Assembly (NCBI GenBank): GCA_003242645.1
Contig: QGVC01000186.1
Location: forward strand, 1 to 7,133
From: Pseudomonadota bacterium
Lineage (GTDB): Bacteria > Pseudomonadota > Alphaproteobacteria > Rhizobiales > Hyphomicrobiaceae
Reading direction: 5' to 3'
Length of the DNA stretch: 7,133 nt
The notes under the pieces were generated by a model that was not told the origin of the DNA, did no database searches, and saw only the letters and a program-made list of their open reading frames with translations. Below, one piece after another: positions 1-6,697 of this stretch; position 1 is the stretch's first letter, and each line of letters starts with the position of its first letter. The translations under genes were made by a program, and so were the position numbers.

Positions 1-641
1 TCGCGTTGCTGACGATCACGCTCTCTGTTTTGATTGCCGTTCCGCTGGGCGTGCTGGCCGCGTGGCGGCACCGCACCTGGGCCGACTACGCCGTCATGAC
101 ATTCTCGGTGCTTGGTTTTTCGATCCCCGTTTTCGTCATCGGCTATATCTTCATCCAAATCTTTTCGATCGAATTGCGCTGGTTGCCTGTCCAGGGATAC
201 TCTCCGCCATCGCAAGGATTCGGACGTTTTCTTTCCCGCGCAATCCTGCCCTGCCTGACCCTAGCAACCATTTATGTGGCGCTCATCGCGCGCATGACGC
301 GAGCGAGCATGCTCGAAGTGCTCGGCGAGGATTTCATTCGCACCGCAAGAGCCAAAGGCGTGAAGGAACGGGTCGTCCTTTTCCGCCATGCGCTCCGTAA
401 CGCGGCCGTACCGATCATGACCATCATCGGCACGGGGTTTGCACTTCTGATCGGCGGTGTGGTCGTAACAGAAAGCGTGTTCAACATTCCGGGCCTTGGC
501 CGCCTGACCGTCGATGCCATTCTGGCGCGGGACTATCCCGTCATCCAAGCCATGATTCTTCTGACCAGCGCGATGTACGTGCTGATCAACCTGGTCATCG
601 ACATTTCGTACACGTTCTTCGATCCGAGGATCCGCTACTGA
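1..641 (+). CDS. Dpp/Opp-type ABC transporter permease, DppB-like (5' partial)
   Basis: Inner-membrane permease subunit of a peptide/nickel-class ABC importer. The reading frame is open at the left edge (first complete codon at position 3), so the N-terminus is missing. About 212 residues are visible, against roughly 305-340 for the family, so about 100 residues lie upstream, including the first membrane helix. Visible hydrophobic helices lie at about nt 6-62, 90-170 and 245-290, with two more near nt 400-480 and 540-610. The family's WLPVQG segment follows the second of these (about nt 180-197). The cytoplasmic EAA loop that contacts the ATPase is clear around nt 327-400 (EDFIRTARAKG, then FRHALRNA). 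The C-terminus ends in the typical DPRIRY. The stop overlaps the next gene's start by one base (TGATG), which suggests translational coupling. Family assignment is firm; the substrate cannot be read from the sequence. Confidence 0.95.
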   Translation, partial: ALLTITLSVLIAVPLGVLAAWRHRTWADYAVMTFSVLGFSIPVFVIGYIFIQIFSIELRWLPVQGYSPPSQGFGRFLSRAILPCLTLATIYVALIARMTRASMLEVLGEDFIRTARAKGVKERVVLFRHALRNAAVPIMTIIGTGFALLIGGVVVTESVFNIPGLGRLTVDAILARDYPVIQAMILLTSAMYVLINLVIDISYTFFDPRIRY

Positions 642-1525
642 TGAGAGCAGCTCCGCAACCTGTCTCAGCACTTCAGTGGTTTCTCGGTGCCTTGTCGCTG
701 CCGCAGCGGTGGCGCAGCGGAGTGGGGCCGATTATCGCTGCGGTTGTCCTCGTTGCTATCGTGCTGACGGCGATTTTTGCGCCGCTCATTGCGCCGCATG
801 ACCCACTGACGATGAATAGCGTCCAGCGGCTCAAAGGCCCGAGCGACATCTACCCACTGGGCACCGATGCCTACGGACGCGACCTCTTTTCCCGTATCGT
901 TTATGGAGGACGGATATCCCTCCTCATCGGTATCGGTGCAGCCATAACCAGCGTGATTATTGGTTTGTTGATCGGCCTCGTGTCCGGTTTTTTCCGGCTC
1001 GCTGATGCCATCATCATGCGGGTCATGGATGCTCTGATGGCCATCCCCTCCATTCTGCTGGCCATCGCTCTCGTTTCTCTCAATGGACCGAGCATCTGGT
1101 CTGTGATGGCGGCAATTACGATTCCCGAAATTCCGCGCGTCGTGCGGCTCGTGCGATCTGTCGTGCTTTCCGCGCGCGAGGAGCCCTACGTGGAGGCCGC
1201 CATTACGCTCGGCACGTCGATGCCCAAGATCCTGCTGCGGCACCTCATGCCGAACACGCTAGCGCCACTGATCGTTCAAGGAACGTATATTTGCGCCTCG
1301 GCCATTTTGACCGAAGCCCTTCTCTCGTTTCTCGGAGCTGGCGTCAGCACGGAAATTCCGACCTGGGGCAACATCATGGCCGAGGGACGGGTCTATTTCC
1401 AGATCAAGCCCTCGCTCATCTTCTGGCCTGGCTTAATGCTTTCTCTCTGCATTCTCTCGATCAACCTCCTGGGTGACGCCGCGCGGGATGTGCTCGACCC
1501 GCGGTTCAAGAAGCGGGAGGCCTGA
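641..1525 (+). CDS. Dpp/Opp-type ABC transporter permease, DppC-like
   Basis: Second permease of the same importer, 294 residues, normal for the family. An N-terminal OppC_N-type region has a membrane helix at about residues 29-51. It is followed by the hallmark periplasmic motif LGTDAYGRDLFSR (73-85) and then GGRISL. Further helices lie at about 95-117, 130-147, 205-233 and 257-278. The EAA loop that docks on the ATPase is at about 180-204 (EEPYVEAAITLG, then RHLMPN). LSFLGAGV (228-235) and the closing GDAARDVLDPR (278-288) are family signatures. The ATG shares its A with the upstream stop, and GAGGA at 626-630 lies 10 bases before it, so this start is well supported. It would form a heterodimeric channel with the upstream DppB-like protein. 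Confidence 0.97.
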   Translation: MRAAPQPVSALQWFLGALSLPQRWRSGVGPIIAAVVLVAIVLTAIFAPLIAPHDPLTMNSVQRLKGPSDIYPLGTDAYGRDLFSRIVYGGRISLLIGIGAAITSVIIGLLIGLVSGFFRLADAIIMRVMDALMAIPSILLAIALVSLNGPSIWSVMAAITIPEIPRVVRLVRSVVLSAREEPYVEAAITLGTSMPKILLRHLMPNTLAPLIVQGTYICASAILTEALLSFLGAGVSTEIPTWGNIMAEGRVYFQIKPSLIFWPGLMLSLCILSINLLGDAARDVLDPRFKKREA

Positions 1526-1528
1526 TCG

Positions 1529-3190
1529 ATGCAATTCAAGAGGCGAAATTTCGATGATGCGCGGGTGATCCTCGATGTCCAGGACCTCACCGTGAGTCTC
1601 GAGGGTACGCCCGGCGCTCCACCGGTTGTGGATCAGGTCTCGCTCAAAATCCGTAATGGCGAAACAGCGTGCCTCGTTGGTGAAAGCGGCTCTGGCAAAA
1701 CCGTCACCGCTCTCGCGGTTATGGGCTTGCTGCCCAAAGGCGCGCTCCGCGTGACCGGCGGGAAGATCCTGCTCGATGGCACAAATCTGCTCGAGCTTGG
1801 ACCGCAGGCGATGCGCGAGATGCGTGCCAAGCGCATTTCCATGGTGTTCCAAGAGCCGATGACAGCGCTCAATCCGGTGATGCGCGTCGGCGATCAGATC
1901 GAGGAGGTGCTCGATACTCACTTGCGGTTGTCCGCGCGAGAAAAGCGGAGCCGCGTGCTCGACATTTTGGAGCAGGTGCACCTGCCTGACGTCGAGCGCA
2001 TTTATCGCTCCTATCCTCACCAGCTTTCAGGTGGACAGCGTCAGCGCATCATGATCGCCATGGCGCTGGTGCTGGAGCCGCAGCTGCTCATTGCTGACGA
2101 GCCAACGACGGCTCTCGATGTGACGACGCAGAAACAAATTTTGAGCCTCATCGGTGAATTGCAGGAGAGGCACGGGACGGCCGTCCTATTCATCACGCAC
2201 GACATGGGCGTGGTCGCGGAAATCGCGGATACCGTTCACGTGATGAAGCAGGGCGAGCTCGTTGAACACGCTCCCGTCGAGAAGCTCTTCCGCCAACCAC
2301 AGGTCGAATACACGAGGCGGCTCCTTCGTTCGGTGCCAAGCCTGGTGCCGCGGCCACCTCGCCCGGCGAACGGCTCTGAAAACGTGCTGACCGTGAGCCG
2401 ATTGCAAAAAATTTACGTATCTCGGTCGCTATTTTCCCCAACCTTGCAGGTTCATGCGGCCGAAGACGTCAGTTTCTCGATCGCGCGCGGCCGAACGCTC
2501 GGAATTGTAGGAGAATCAGGGTCGGGAAAATCAACCGTCGCCCGCTGTGTGATGCGGCTCATCGATCCGACCGCTGGGAAGATCGAAGTGGCCGGCAAGG
2601 ATTTCGCACAAGTTTCTCGACGTGCTTTGCGCCCATACCGCAAGCACATCCAGATCGTCTTTCAGGACCCTTATCGCTCATTGAACCCGCGTTGGACGAT
2701 TGGCGAGAGTTTGATTGAAGGCCCCCTCAATCGCGGCCTGGATCGAAAGACTGCTCTTTCCCGCGCTGCAGAGCTGCTGACGCTCGTCGGTCTGCCCAAA
2801 GACGCGCTCAGCCGATATCCGCACCAATTCTCAGGCGGTCAGCGGCAAAGAATTGCCATCGCACGCGCGCTCGCCATGGAGCCCGACGTGCTGGTCGCGG
2901 ACGAGGCTGTCTCTGCGCTCGACGTTTCCGTGCAGGCCCAAGTACTCGATCTGCTCGACGAGCTGCAGCAAAAACTTGGCATTGCCATTCTCTTCATCAC
3001 GCACGATTTGCGCGTTGCTGCCCAAATTTGCGACGACGTTGCCGTTATGCAGCGCGGACGTATCGTCGAATACGGTCCCGCACAGGACGTTTTGGCCAAT
3101 CCCAAGCACCCGTACACGCGTGCGCTTATCGAAGCGGCGCCCGGCCGTTTTTGGGATTTCGCCAACTTCCGGGAAGTCTCGGCCGCCTGA
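1529..3190 (+). CDS. Fused dipeptide/oligopeptide ABC transporter ATPase (DppD-DppF type, two nucleotide-binding domains)
   Basis: A single 553-residue protein carries both ATPase domains that power the importer, like GsiA or YejF rather than separate DppD and DppF. Domain 1: Walker A GESGSGKT (51-58), Q-loop Gln108, signature LSGGQ (166-170), Walker B LLIADE (186-191) and switch His224. Domain 2: Walker A GESGSGKS (328-335), Q-loop Gln379, signature FSGGQ (434-438), Walker B VLVADE (454-459) and His492. Each domain is followed by an oligopeptide-transporter C-terminal region, with YTRRLL (261-266) in domain 1 and [12 protein letters not shown] (527-538) in domain 2. A Pro-rich linker (about 270-282) separates the halves. 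All ATP-binding residues are present in both, so both sites look competent. Domain 2 has DEAVSALD where domain 1 has the usual DEPTTALD; I recall this variant in GsiA-type proteins. GGGAGG (1515-1520) lies 8 bases before the ATG, and only 3 bases separate it from the permease gene. The imported substrate is unknown. Confidence 0.97.
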   Translation: MQFKRRNFDDARVILDVQDLTVSLEGTPGAPPVVDQVSLKIRNGETACLVGESGSGKTVTALAVMGLLPKGALRVTGGKILLDGTNLLELGPQAMREMRAKRISMVFQEPMTALNPVMRVGDQIEEVLDTHLRLSAREKRSRVLDILEQVHLPDVERIYRSYPHQLSGGQRQRIMIAMALVLEPQLLIADEPTTALDVTTQKQILSLIGELQERHGTAVLFITHDMGVVAEIADTVHVMKQGELVEHAPVEKLFRQPQVEYTRRLLRSVPSLVPRPPRPANGSENVLTVSRLQKIYVSRSLFSPTLQVHAAEDVSFSIARGRTLGIVGESGSGKSTVARCVMRLIDPTAGKIEVAGKDFAQVSRRALRPYRKHIQIVFQDPYRSLNPRWTIGESLIEGPLNRGLDRKTALSRAAELLTLVGLPKDALSRYPHQFSGGQRQRIAIARALAMEPDVLVADEAVSALDVSVQAQVLDLLDELQQKLGIAILFITHDLRVAAQICDDVAVMQRGRIVEYGPAQDVLANPKHPYTRALIEAAPGRFWDFANFREVSAA

Positions 3191-3214
3191 TCTTTTGAGG
3201 CAAAGGACAAAAGA
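3191..3214 (+). promoter_or_regulatory. Possible weak stem-loop overlapping the ribosome-binding site of the peptidase gene
   Basis: Directly after the ATPase stop codon, TCTTTTG (3191-3197) is perfectly complementary to CAAAAGA (3208-3214), with a 10-base loop. The right arm runs into the ribosome-binding site AAGAGGAG (3211-3218), which lies 4 bases before the ATG at 3223. The stem is only 7 bp and mostly A-T, so it would be weak. It could make peptidase translation depend on ribosomes arriving from the ATPase gene. It may also be chance. Confidence 0.25.
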
Positions 3215-3222
3215 GGAGCGCC

Positions 3223-4353
3223 ATGGATTTGAACCAGCTGCCATTCAACACGGAAGAAATGCTCGCAGGGCTCAAGCCCTGGGTGGAATGCGAAAGCCCG
3301 ACCTACGATGCAGCGGCTGTGGACCGGATGATGGATCTCGCCACATACGACCTTGCGGCTGCAGGAGCGGAGATCGAACGCATACCTGGCCGCATGGGGT
3401 TCGGCGGCTCGGTGCGCGCCCGGTTTCCACACAAGGATTTCGGGAAACCTGGCATTCTGATTTGCGGCCATATGGATACCGTCCATCCCATCGGCACGCT
3501 TAAGATCAATCCATGGCGCATTGAGAACGGCCGCTGCTACGGCCCCGGCATTCAGGATATGAAGGGCGGCAACTACGTGAGCCTCGAAGCCATCCGCCAG
3601 CTTGCGCGTGCCGGTCTGGAGACGCCACTGCCCATAACCTTTCTTCTCACTCCTGACGAGGAGGTCGGCACACCGTCCACGCGCGAGCTCATCGAAACTG
3701 AAGCGCGCAAGAACAAATACGTCCTGATCCCCGAACCTGCACGGCAGGATGGCGGTGCCGTAACCGGCCGCTATGCGATCGCACGCTTCAACATACGAAC
3801 CATTGGGCGACCCAGTCACGCCGGCTACTTGCTGAAGGAAGGGCGCTCTGCCATCGCGACCATGGCCCGCAAAATCCTGGAGATCGAAGCCATGACCACG
3901 GACGATTGCACCTTCAGCGTCGGGGTCATTCACGCGGGCAAATGGGTGAACTGCGTCTCCTCCCTCTGTGAGGCCGAGGTGCTCAGCATGGCCAAACGCC
4001 AGGAGGACCTGGATCGCGGTGTCGAACGCATGCTCGCGCTTAATGGCGAGGAAAACGAGGTAACCATCGAGGTCACGCGCGGCGTCACGCGCCCAGTCTG
4101 GGAGCCGGATGAAGGCACGATGGCGCTTTACGAAATCGCGCGGGACATCGCCCGGGAAATCGGCTTCGAGCTCACGCACGGAAGCGCGGGTGGCGGATCT
4201 GACGGCAACTTTACCGGCGCTCTCGGCATTCCGACCCTGGACTCGATTGGCGTTCGCGGCGCAGGCCTTCATACGCCCGGCGAACACATTGAGATCGATA
4301 GTCTCGTGGAGCGTGCGCGCCTAATCGCCGGGCTGCTGCTGCGGCTGAACTGA
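3223..4353 (+). CDS. M20 family zinc metallopeptidase, carboxypeptidase G2 / glutamate carboxypeptidase-like
   Basis: A 376-residue metal-dependent peptidase that probably removes a C-terminal (often glutamate) residue from a peptide or N-acyl conjugate. All di-zinc residues of carboxypeptidase G2 can be matched: His83 and Asp85 in GHMDT (82-86), bridging Asp112 in GIQDMKGG, catalytic base Glu146 and ligand Glu147 in PDEEVG, Glu171 in PEPA, and His350 in LHTPGE. The dimerisation-domain motif GRPSHAG (195-201) holds the conserved His199, and GGGSDGN (323-329) is also typical. No signal peptide is visible, so the enzyme is probably cytoplasmic and acts on what the transporter brings in. The start is supported by AAGAGGAG four bases before the ATG. 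It lies 32 bp after the ATPase gene and is almost certainly in the same operon. The exact substrate (folate-type, gamma-glutamyl, or a general peptide) is inference only. Confidence 0.93.
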   Translation: MDLNQLPFNTEEMLAGLKPWVECESPTYDAAAVDRMMDLATYDLAAAGAEIERIPGRMGFGGSVRARFPHKDFGKPGILICGHMDTVHPIGTLKINPWRIENGRCYGPGIQDMKGGNYVSLEAIRQLARAGLETPLPITFLLTPDEEVGTPSTRELIETEARKNKYVLIPEPARQDGGAVTGRYAIARFNIRTIGRPSHAGYLLKEGRSAIATMARKILEIEAMTTDDCTFSVGVIHAGKWVNCVSSLCEAEVLSMAKRQEDLDRGVERMLALNGEENEVTIEVTRGVTRPVWEPDEGTMALYEIARDIAREIGFELTHGSAGGGSDGNFTGALGIPTLDSIGVRGAGLHTPGEHIEIDSLVERARLIAGLLLRLN

Positions 4354-4444
4354 GCTGGAAATACGATGAGCATCGCTCGCAGCGTCAGCAATCCAACTCG
4401 CATTTGAGAGGCAGGGCCGTTCATATGCTCTGTCTCGCCGATGT

Positions 4445-4473
4445 TTGTCTGTGAGTTCGAGTTCCGCTATGGG
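4445..4473 (+). promoter_or_regulatory. Possible weak sigma-70-type promoter for the HAD gene
   Basis: TTGTCT (4445-4450) and TATGGG (4468-4473) are separated by 17 bases. This fits housekeeping-promoter spacing, with only partial matches to TTGACA and TATAAT (4 of 6 and 3 of 6). Transcription would begin near 4480, giving a leader of about 57 bases. The matches are weak enough to arise by chance. Confidence 0.18.
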
Positions 4474-4485
4474 GGTGTTCGTCAA

Positions 4486-4535
4486 GTGTCAGGAGCGCCC
4501 GCATCAAGAAATGCCTCCTGCTCACCGAAAGGGAG
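4486..4535 (+). promoter_or_regulatory. Possible leader stem-loop with alternative pairing to the ribosome-binding site
   Basis: CAGGAG (4490-4495) is complementary to CTCCTG (4515-4520). Inside it, GCAT (4501-4504) pairs with ATGC (4511-4514) around a 6-base loop, leaving a 5-base bulge on the left side (4496-4500). GTG (4486-4488) and CAC (4523-4525) could extend the base. The same CTCC (4515-4518) can instead pair with GGAG (4532-4535) of the HAD ribosome-binding site, so the two pairings exclude each other. The arrangement resembles a translational switch, but the stems are short and no known riboswitch class is recognised. Confidence 0.25.
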
Positions 4536-4537
4536 AT

Positions 4538-5413
4538 ATGACGAACACACCGGAAACCTCGGTTCCGATCCTTAGCGGTGCTGGGCGGTTGCTCTCCCAG
4601 TATGACGCCATTTTCTGCGACGTTTGGGGCGTCCTTCACAATGGTGTTCAGCCTTATGCCGCTGCCGGAGAGGCACTCGCCCGGTTTCGGGCCGCTGAAG
4701 GCGTTGTCGTGCTCGTCTCGAACGCACCGTCGCCTTCGGAAATGGTCGCGAAAATGCTCGATCGCATCGGCGTTCGACGCGATGCCTGGGACGCGATCAT
4801 TACCTCCGGTGATCTTACGCGCGCCTATCTCCAGGAGCGCCAGTACCGGTTCATTCATCACATCGGATCACCGCGTGACATGCGCATTTTCGCGGGTCTC
4901 CCGGTCGAGCACGTCGCTCTCGAGCGGGCGGCGGCCATTGTCTGCACGGGCGTCGCAGATGTGAGCCAAACAGCCGAAATTTATCGGCCTATTCTGGCTC
5001 GGGGTATCGAGCTGGCGCTGCCGTTCGTCTGCGGCAATCCCGATCTTGTTGTCGAGATTGGCGGCAAGTTGCTGCCCTGCGCAGGTGCCGTCGCTACGCT
5101 CTACGAACAGATGGGCGGTGACGTGTATTGGGCTGGAAAGCCTCATGCTCCAGCTTATGCCGCTGCGCATCAGCTTGCTGAGCGTGTCCGCGAAAGGTCG
5201 ATCGAGCGAAAACGTATTCTGGCCATTGGCGATGCGGTCCGCACAGACTTGGTTGGCGCCGCCAATTACGGGGTTGATTGCCTTCTGGTTGCTCACGGCA
5301 TCCATCGCGATGAGCTGTTGCGGGGGCACGAGGTCCACCCGGAACGCCTCGAGCAACTGCTGCAATCGACGCCGCACAGGCCTATTGCCGCGATGGCGGC
5401 TCTCGCCTGGTAA
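4538..5413 (+). CDS. HAD-superfamily class IIA protein, TIGR01459-like (altered catalytic motif)
   Basis: A 291-residue protein of the haloacid dehalogenase superfamily, subclass IIA, related to the NagD/p-nitrophenylphosphatase group. Motif I is DVWGVLHNG (28-36): nucleophile Asp28 is kept, but the usual second Asp, the general acid/base, is Trp30. Motif II is VSNAP with Ser61, motif III is AGKPH with Lys201, and motif IV is GDAVRTD with Asp232 and Asp237. DVWGV is, as I recall, characteristic of the TIGR01459 family, which has no settled function. Loss of the acid/base predicts weak or no normal phosphatase turnover. The ATG at 4538 is chosen because AAAGGGAG (4528-4535) lies just before it and the length then fits the family; the frame could extend upstream to TTG at 4445 or ATG at 4469. 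It lies 184 bp from the peptidase operon, so it is probably transcribed separately. Confidence 0.9.
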   Translation: MTNTPETSVPILSGAGRLLSQYDAIFCDVWGVLHNGVQPYAAAGEALARFRAAEGVVVLVSNAPSPSEMVAKMLDRIGVRRDAWDAIITSGDLTRAYLQERQYRFIHHIGSPRDMRIFAGLPVEHVALERAAAIVCTGVADVSQTAEIYRPILARGIELALPFVCGNPDLVVEIGGKLLPCAGAVATLYEQMGGDVYWAGKPHAPAYAAAHQLAERVRERSIERKRILAIGDAVRTDLVGAANYGVDCLLVAHGIHRDELLRGHEVHPERLEQLLQSTPHRPIAAMAALAW

Positions 5414-5420
5414 TGCTGTC

Positions 5421-5458
5421 GCGATACTGAAAGGCGCAGTTGCGCGTTTCACTGTCGT
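5421..5458 (+). terminator. Imperfect 38-nt hairpin after the HAD gene (terminator-like or operator-like)
   Basis: The arms 5421-5438 and 5441-5458 form 16 pairs (14 Watson-Crick, 2 G-U) with two mismatches (G-G at 5433/5446, C-C at 5427/5452). The core is TGAAA-G-GCGCA, a GT loop, then TGCGC-G-TTTCA. The structure starts 8 bases after the TAA of the HAD gene. No T-run follows, so it is not a standard intrinsic terminator. It could be a 3'-end stabiliser, part of a Rho-dependent stop, or a dyad operator about 54 bases upstream of ybdK. Confidence 0.5.
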
Positions 5459-5511
5459 CTCGGCACCGTTGAGCTGGTGTGCCGGGTGGGCGGCTGTGAG
5501 ATGATAAATCC

Positions 5512-6675
5512 ATGACGCTGAGAGAACCGTCGTTCACCTTCGGCATCGAGGAGGAGTATCACCTCGTCGATCGAACCACGCGCGACCTCGCGGCAGCGCC
5601 GCAGGAGCTGATGGACGAATGTCTTGCCCAGCTGGGCACTCAGGTCAGCCCTGAGTTCCTCAAATCCCAAATTGAAATCGGCACCCCTGTGTGCCGCTCC
5701 TTTGCCGAAACACGGATACATCTCGCGGAGCTGCGTGGCACCATTGGCCAGATCGCCAGCCGGTTCGGGATGGCACCGATCGCGGCCTCCACGCATCCGT
5801 TTGCCCACTCCCTGCAACAGACGACAACAGACAAAGAACGCTACCAGGCGCTGGCGCAAGACCTCCAGGGAGTGGGCCGGCGCCTCGTGGTGTGCGGAAT
5901 GCACGTGCACGTCGGAATCGAGGATCAAGAGCTGCGCATCGATATCATGAATCAGGTGCGCTATTTCCTGCCGCACCTGCTCGCCCTTTCGACATCCTCA
6001 CCCTTCTGGGAGGGCCAGAACACCGGGCTCAAGAGCTACCGCCTAGCGATCATGCAAGGCCTACCCCGAACGGGCATGCCTGGCCGCCTTTCCGGATGGG
6101 ACGAGTACCAGCGGATCGTGAACGTTCTGGTCAATGCAGGCGTCATCGAGGATGCCACCAAGATCTGGTGGGACGTGCGGCCTTCGCATCGCTTTCCCAC
6201 CCTGGAAATGCGGATTACCGACGTCTGCACCCGGCTCGATGATGCTGTTTCGGTCGCCGCGCTATTCCTCTGCATCTGCCGCATGCTCTACCGTTTGCGC
6301 CGGAATAACCAGAACTGGCGGATGTATCCCGTCTTCCTCGTCAACGAAAACCGCTGGCGTGCGCAGCGGTACGGCGTCGAGGGCACGCTGTTCGACTTCG
6401 GCAAAGGCACGCTCGAGCCGTTTGCCGACCTGCTAGGCGAAATACAGGCCCTCGTCTCGGAGGATGCTGCTGCGTTGGGCTGCAAGGCGGAGGTGGCGCA
6501 TGCCAGCCGGATTGTGGCCGAAGGCACCAGCGCCGACCGGCAAGTGGCGACCTATGAACGCCTGATCAGCAGTGGCGCGAGCGAGGAGGTCGCCTTAAGA
6601 GGTGTCGTCGATAACCTCATCGAGGAGACCCTGGCTGGCACCACTTTCCTCGGTGCTCCCCAGCAGCTCGCTTGA
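5512..6675 (+). CDS. ybdK: YbdK-family carboxylate-amine ligase (glutamate-cysteine ligase-like, GCS2)
   Basis: A 387-residue cytoplasmic ATP-dependent ligase of the GCS2/YbdK family. E. coli YbdK has weak gamma-glutamylcysteine-forming activity, and the true substrates of most members are unsettled. Family signatures appear in order: FTFGIEEEYHLVD (8-20), the metal/ATP-site start of the fold; EIGTP (55-59); CGMHVHVGI (128-136); SPFWEG (163-168); WWDVRPSHRFPTLEMR (219-234); and NENRWRAQRYG (278-288). Length is full for the family. The ATG at 5512 is the first start after an in-frame TGA at 5497-5499, so the N-terminus is well fixed. The ribosome-binding site is poor: only a GAG at 5498-5500 is seen. 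It lies 98 bp after the HAD gene on the same strand, with a hairpin between, so co-transcription is uncertain. It ends tail to tail with the YceI gene. Confidence 0.94.
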   Translation: MTLREPSFTFGIEEEYHLVDRTTRDLAAAPQELMDECLAQLGTQVSPEFLKSQIEIGTPVCRSFAETRIHLAELRGTIGQIASRFGMAPIAASTHPFAHSLQQTTTDKERYQALAQDLQGVGRRLVVCGMHVHVGIEDQELRIDIMNQVRYFLPHLLALSTSSPFWEGQNTGLKSYRLAIMQGLPRTGMPGRLSGWDEYQRIVNVLVNAGVIEDATKIWWDVRPSHRFPTLEMRITDVCTRLDDAVSVAALFLCICRMLYRLRRNNQNWRMYPVFLVNENRWRAQRYGVEGTLFDFGKGTLEPFADLLGEIQALVSEDAAALGCKAEVAHASRIVAEGTSADRQVATYERLISSGASEEVALRGVVDNLIEETLAGTTFLGAPQQLA

Positions 6676-6697
6676 GCGATCGCGTCCTCGCCCTCGG

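Larger units (their letters stand above)
4354..4537. other. 184-bp intergenic region between the peptidase and HAD genes
   Basis: No gene is seen here. Short inverted repeats occur just after the peptidase stop (CGATG-AG-CATCG at 4364-4375 and CGCT-CGC-AGCG at 4374-4384). No T-rich run follows either, so neither looks like an intrinsic terminator. The right half contains a possible weak promoter and a leader stem-loop, listed separately. The downstream HAD frame stays open back to a TTG at 4445, but the Ser-rich, low-similarity extension it would encode (31 residues) does not look like family sequence. Confidence 0.6.

Noticed and set aside
1433..2020. Minus-strand open frame (195 codons) opposite the first ATPase domain
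   Set aside because: It mirrors the conserved ATPase coding sequence; such antisense frames are common opposite ABC ATPase genes and it has no domain of its own.
2839..4287. Long minus-strand open frame (482 codons) opposite the ATPase and peptidase genes
   Set aside because: It spans two well-supported genes and their junction on the other strand, shows no recognisable domain, and is rich in the residue mix expected from antisense of GC-rich genes. It is a shadow frame.
4364..4384. Small inverted repeats after the peptidase stop as an intrinsic terminator
   Set aside because: Stems are 4-5 bp with loops of 2-3 bases and no T-run follows.
4445..4537. Extended N-terminus of the HAD protein from TTG 4445 or ATG 4469
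   Set aside because: The extra residues do not look like family sequence, and a good ribosome-binding site sits directly before the ATG at 4538.
6676..6697. Terminator between the convergent ybdK and YceI genes
   Set aside because: The 22-bp gap holds only the 8-bp palindrome GCGATCGC, with no stem-loop plus T-run on either strand.
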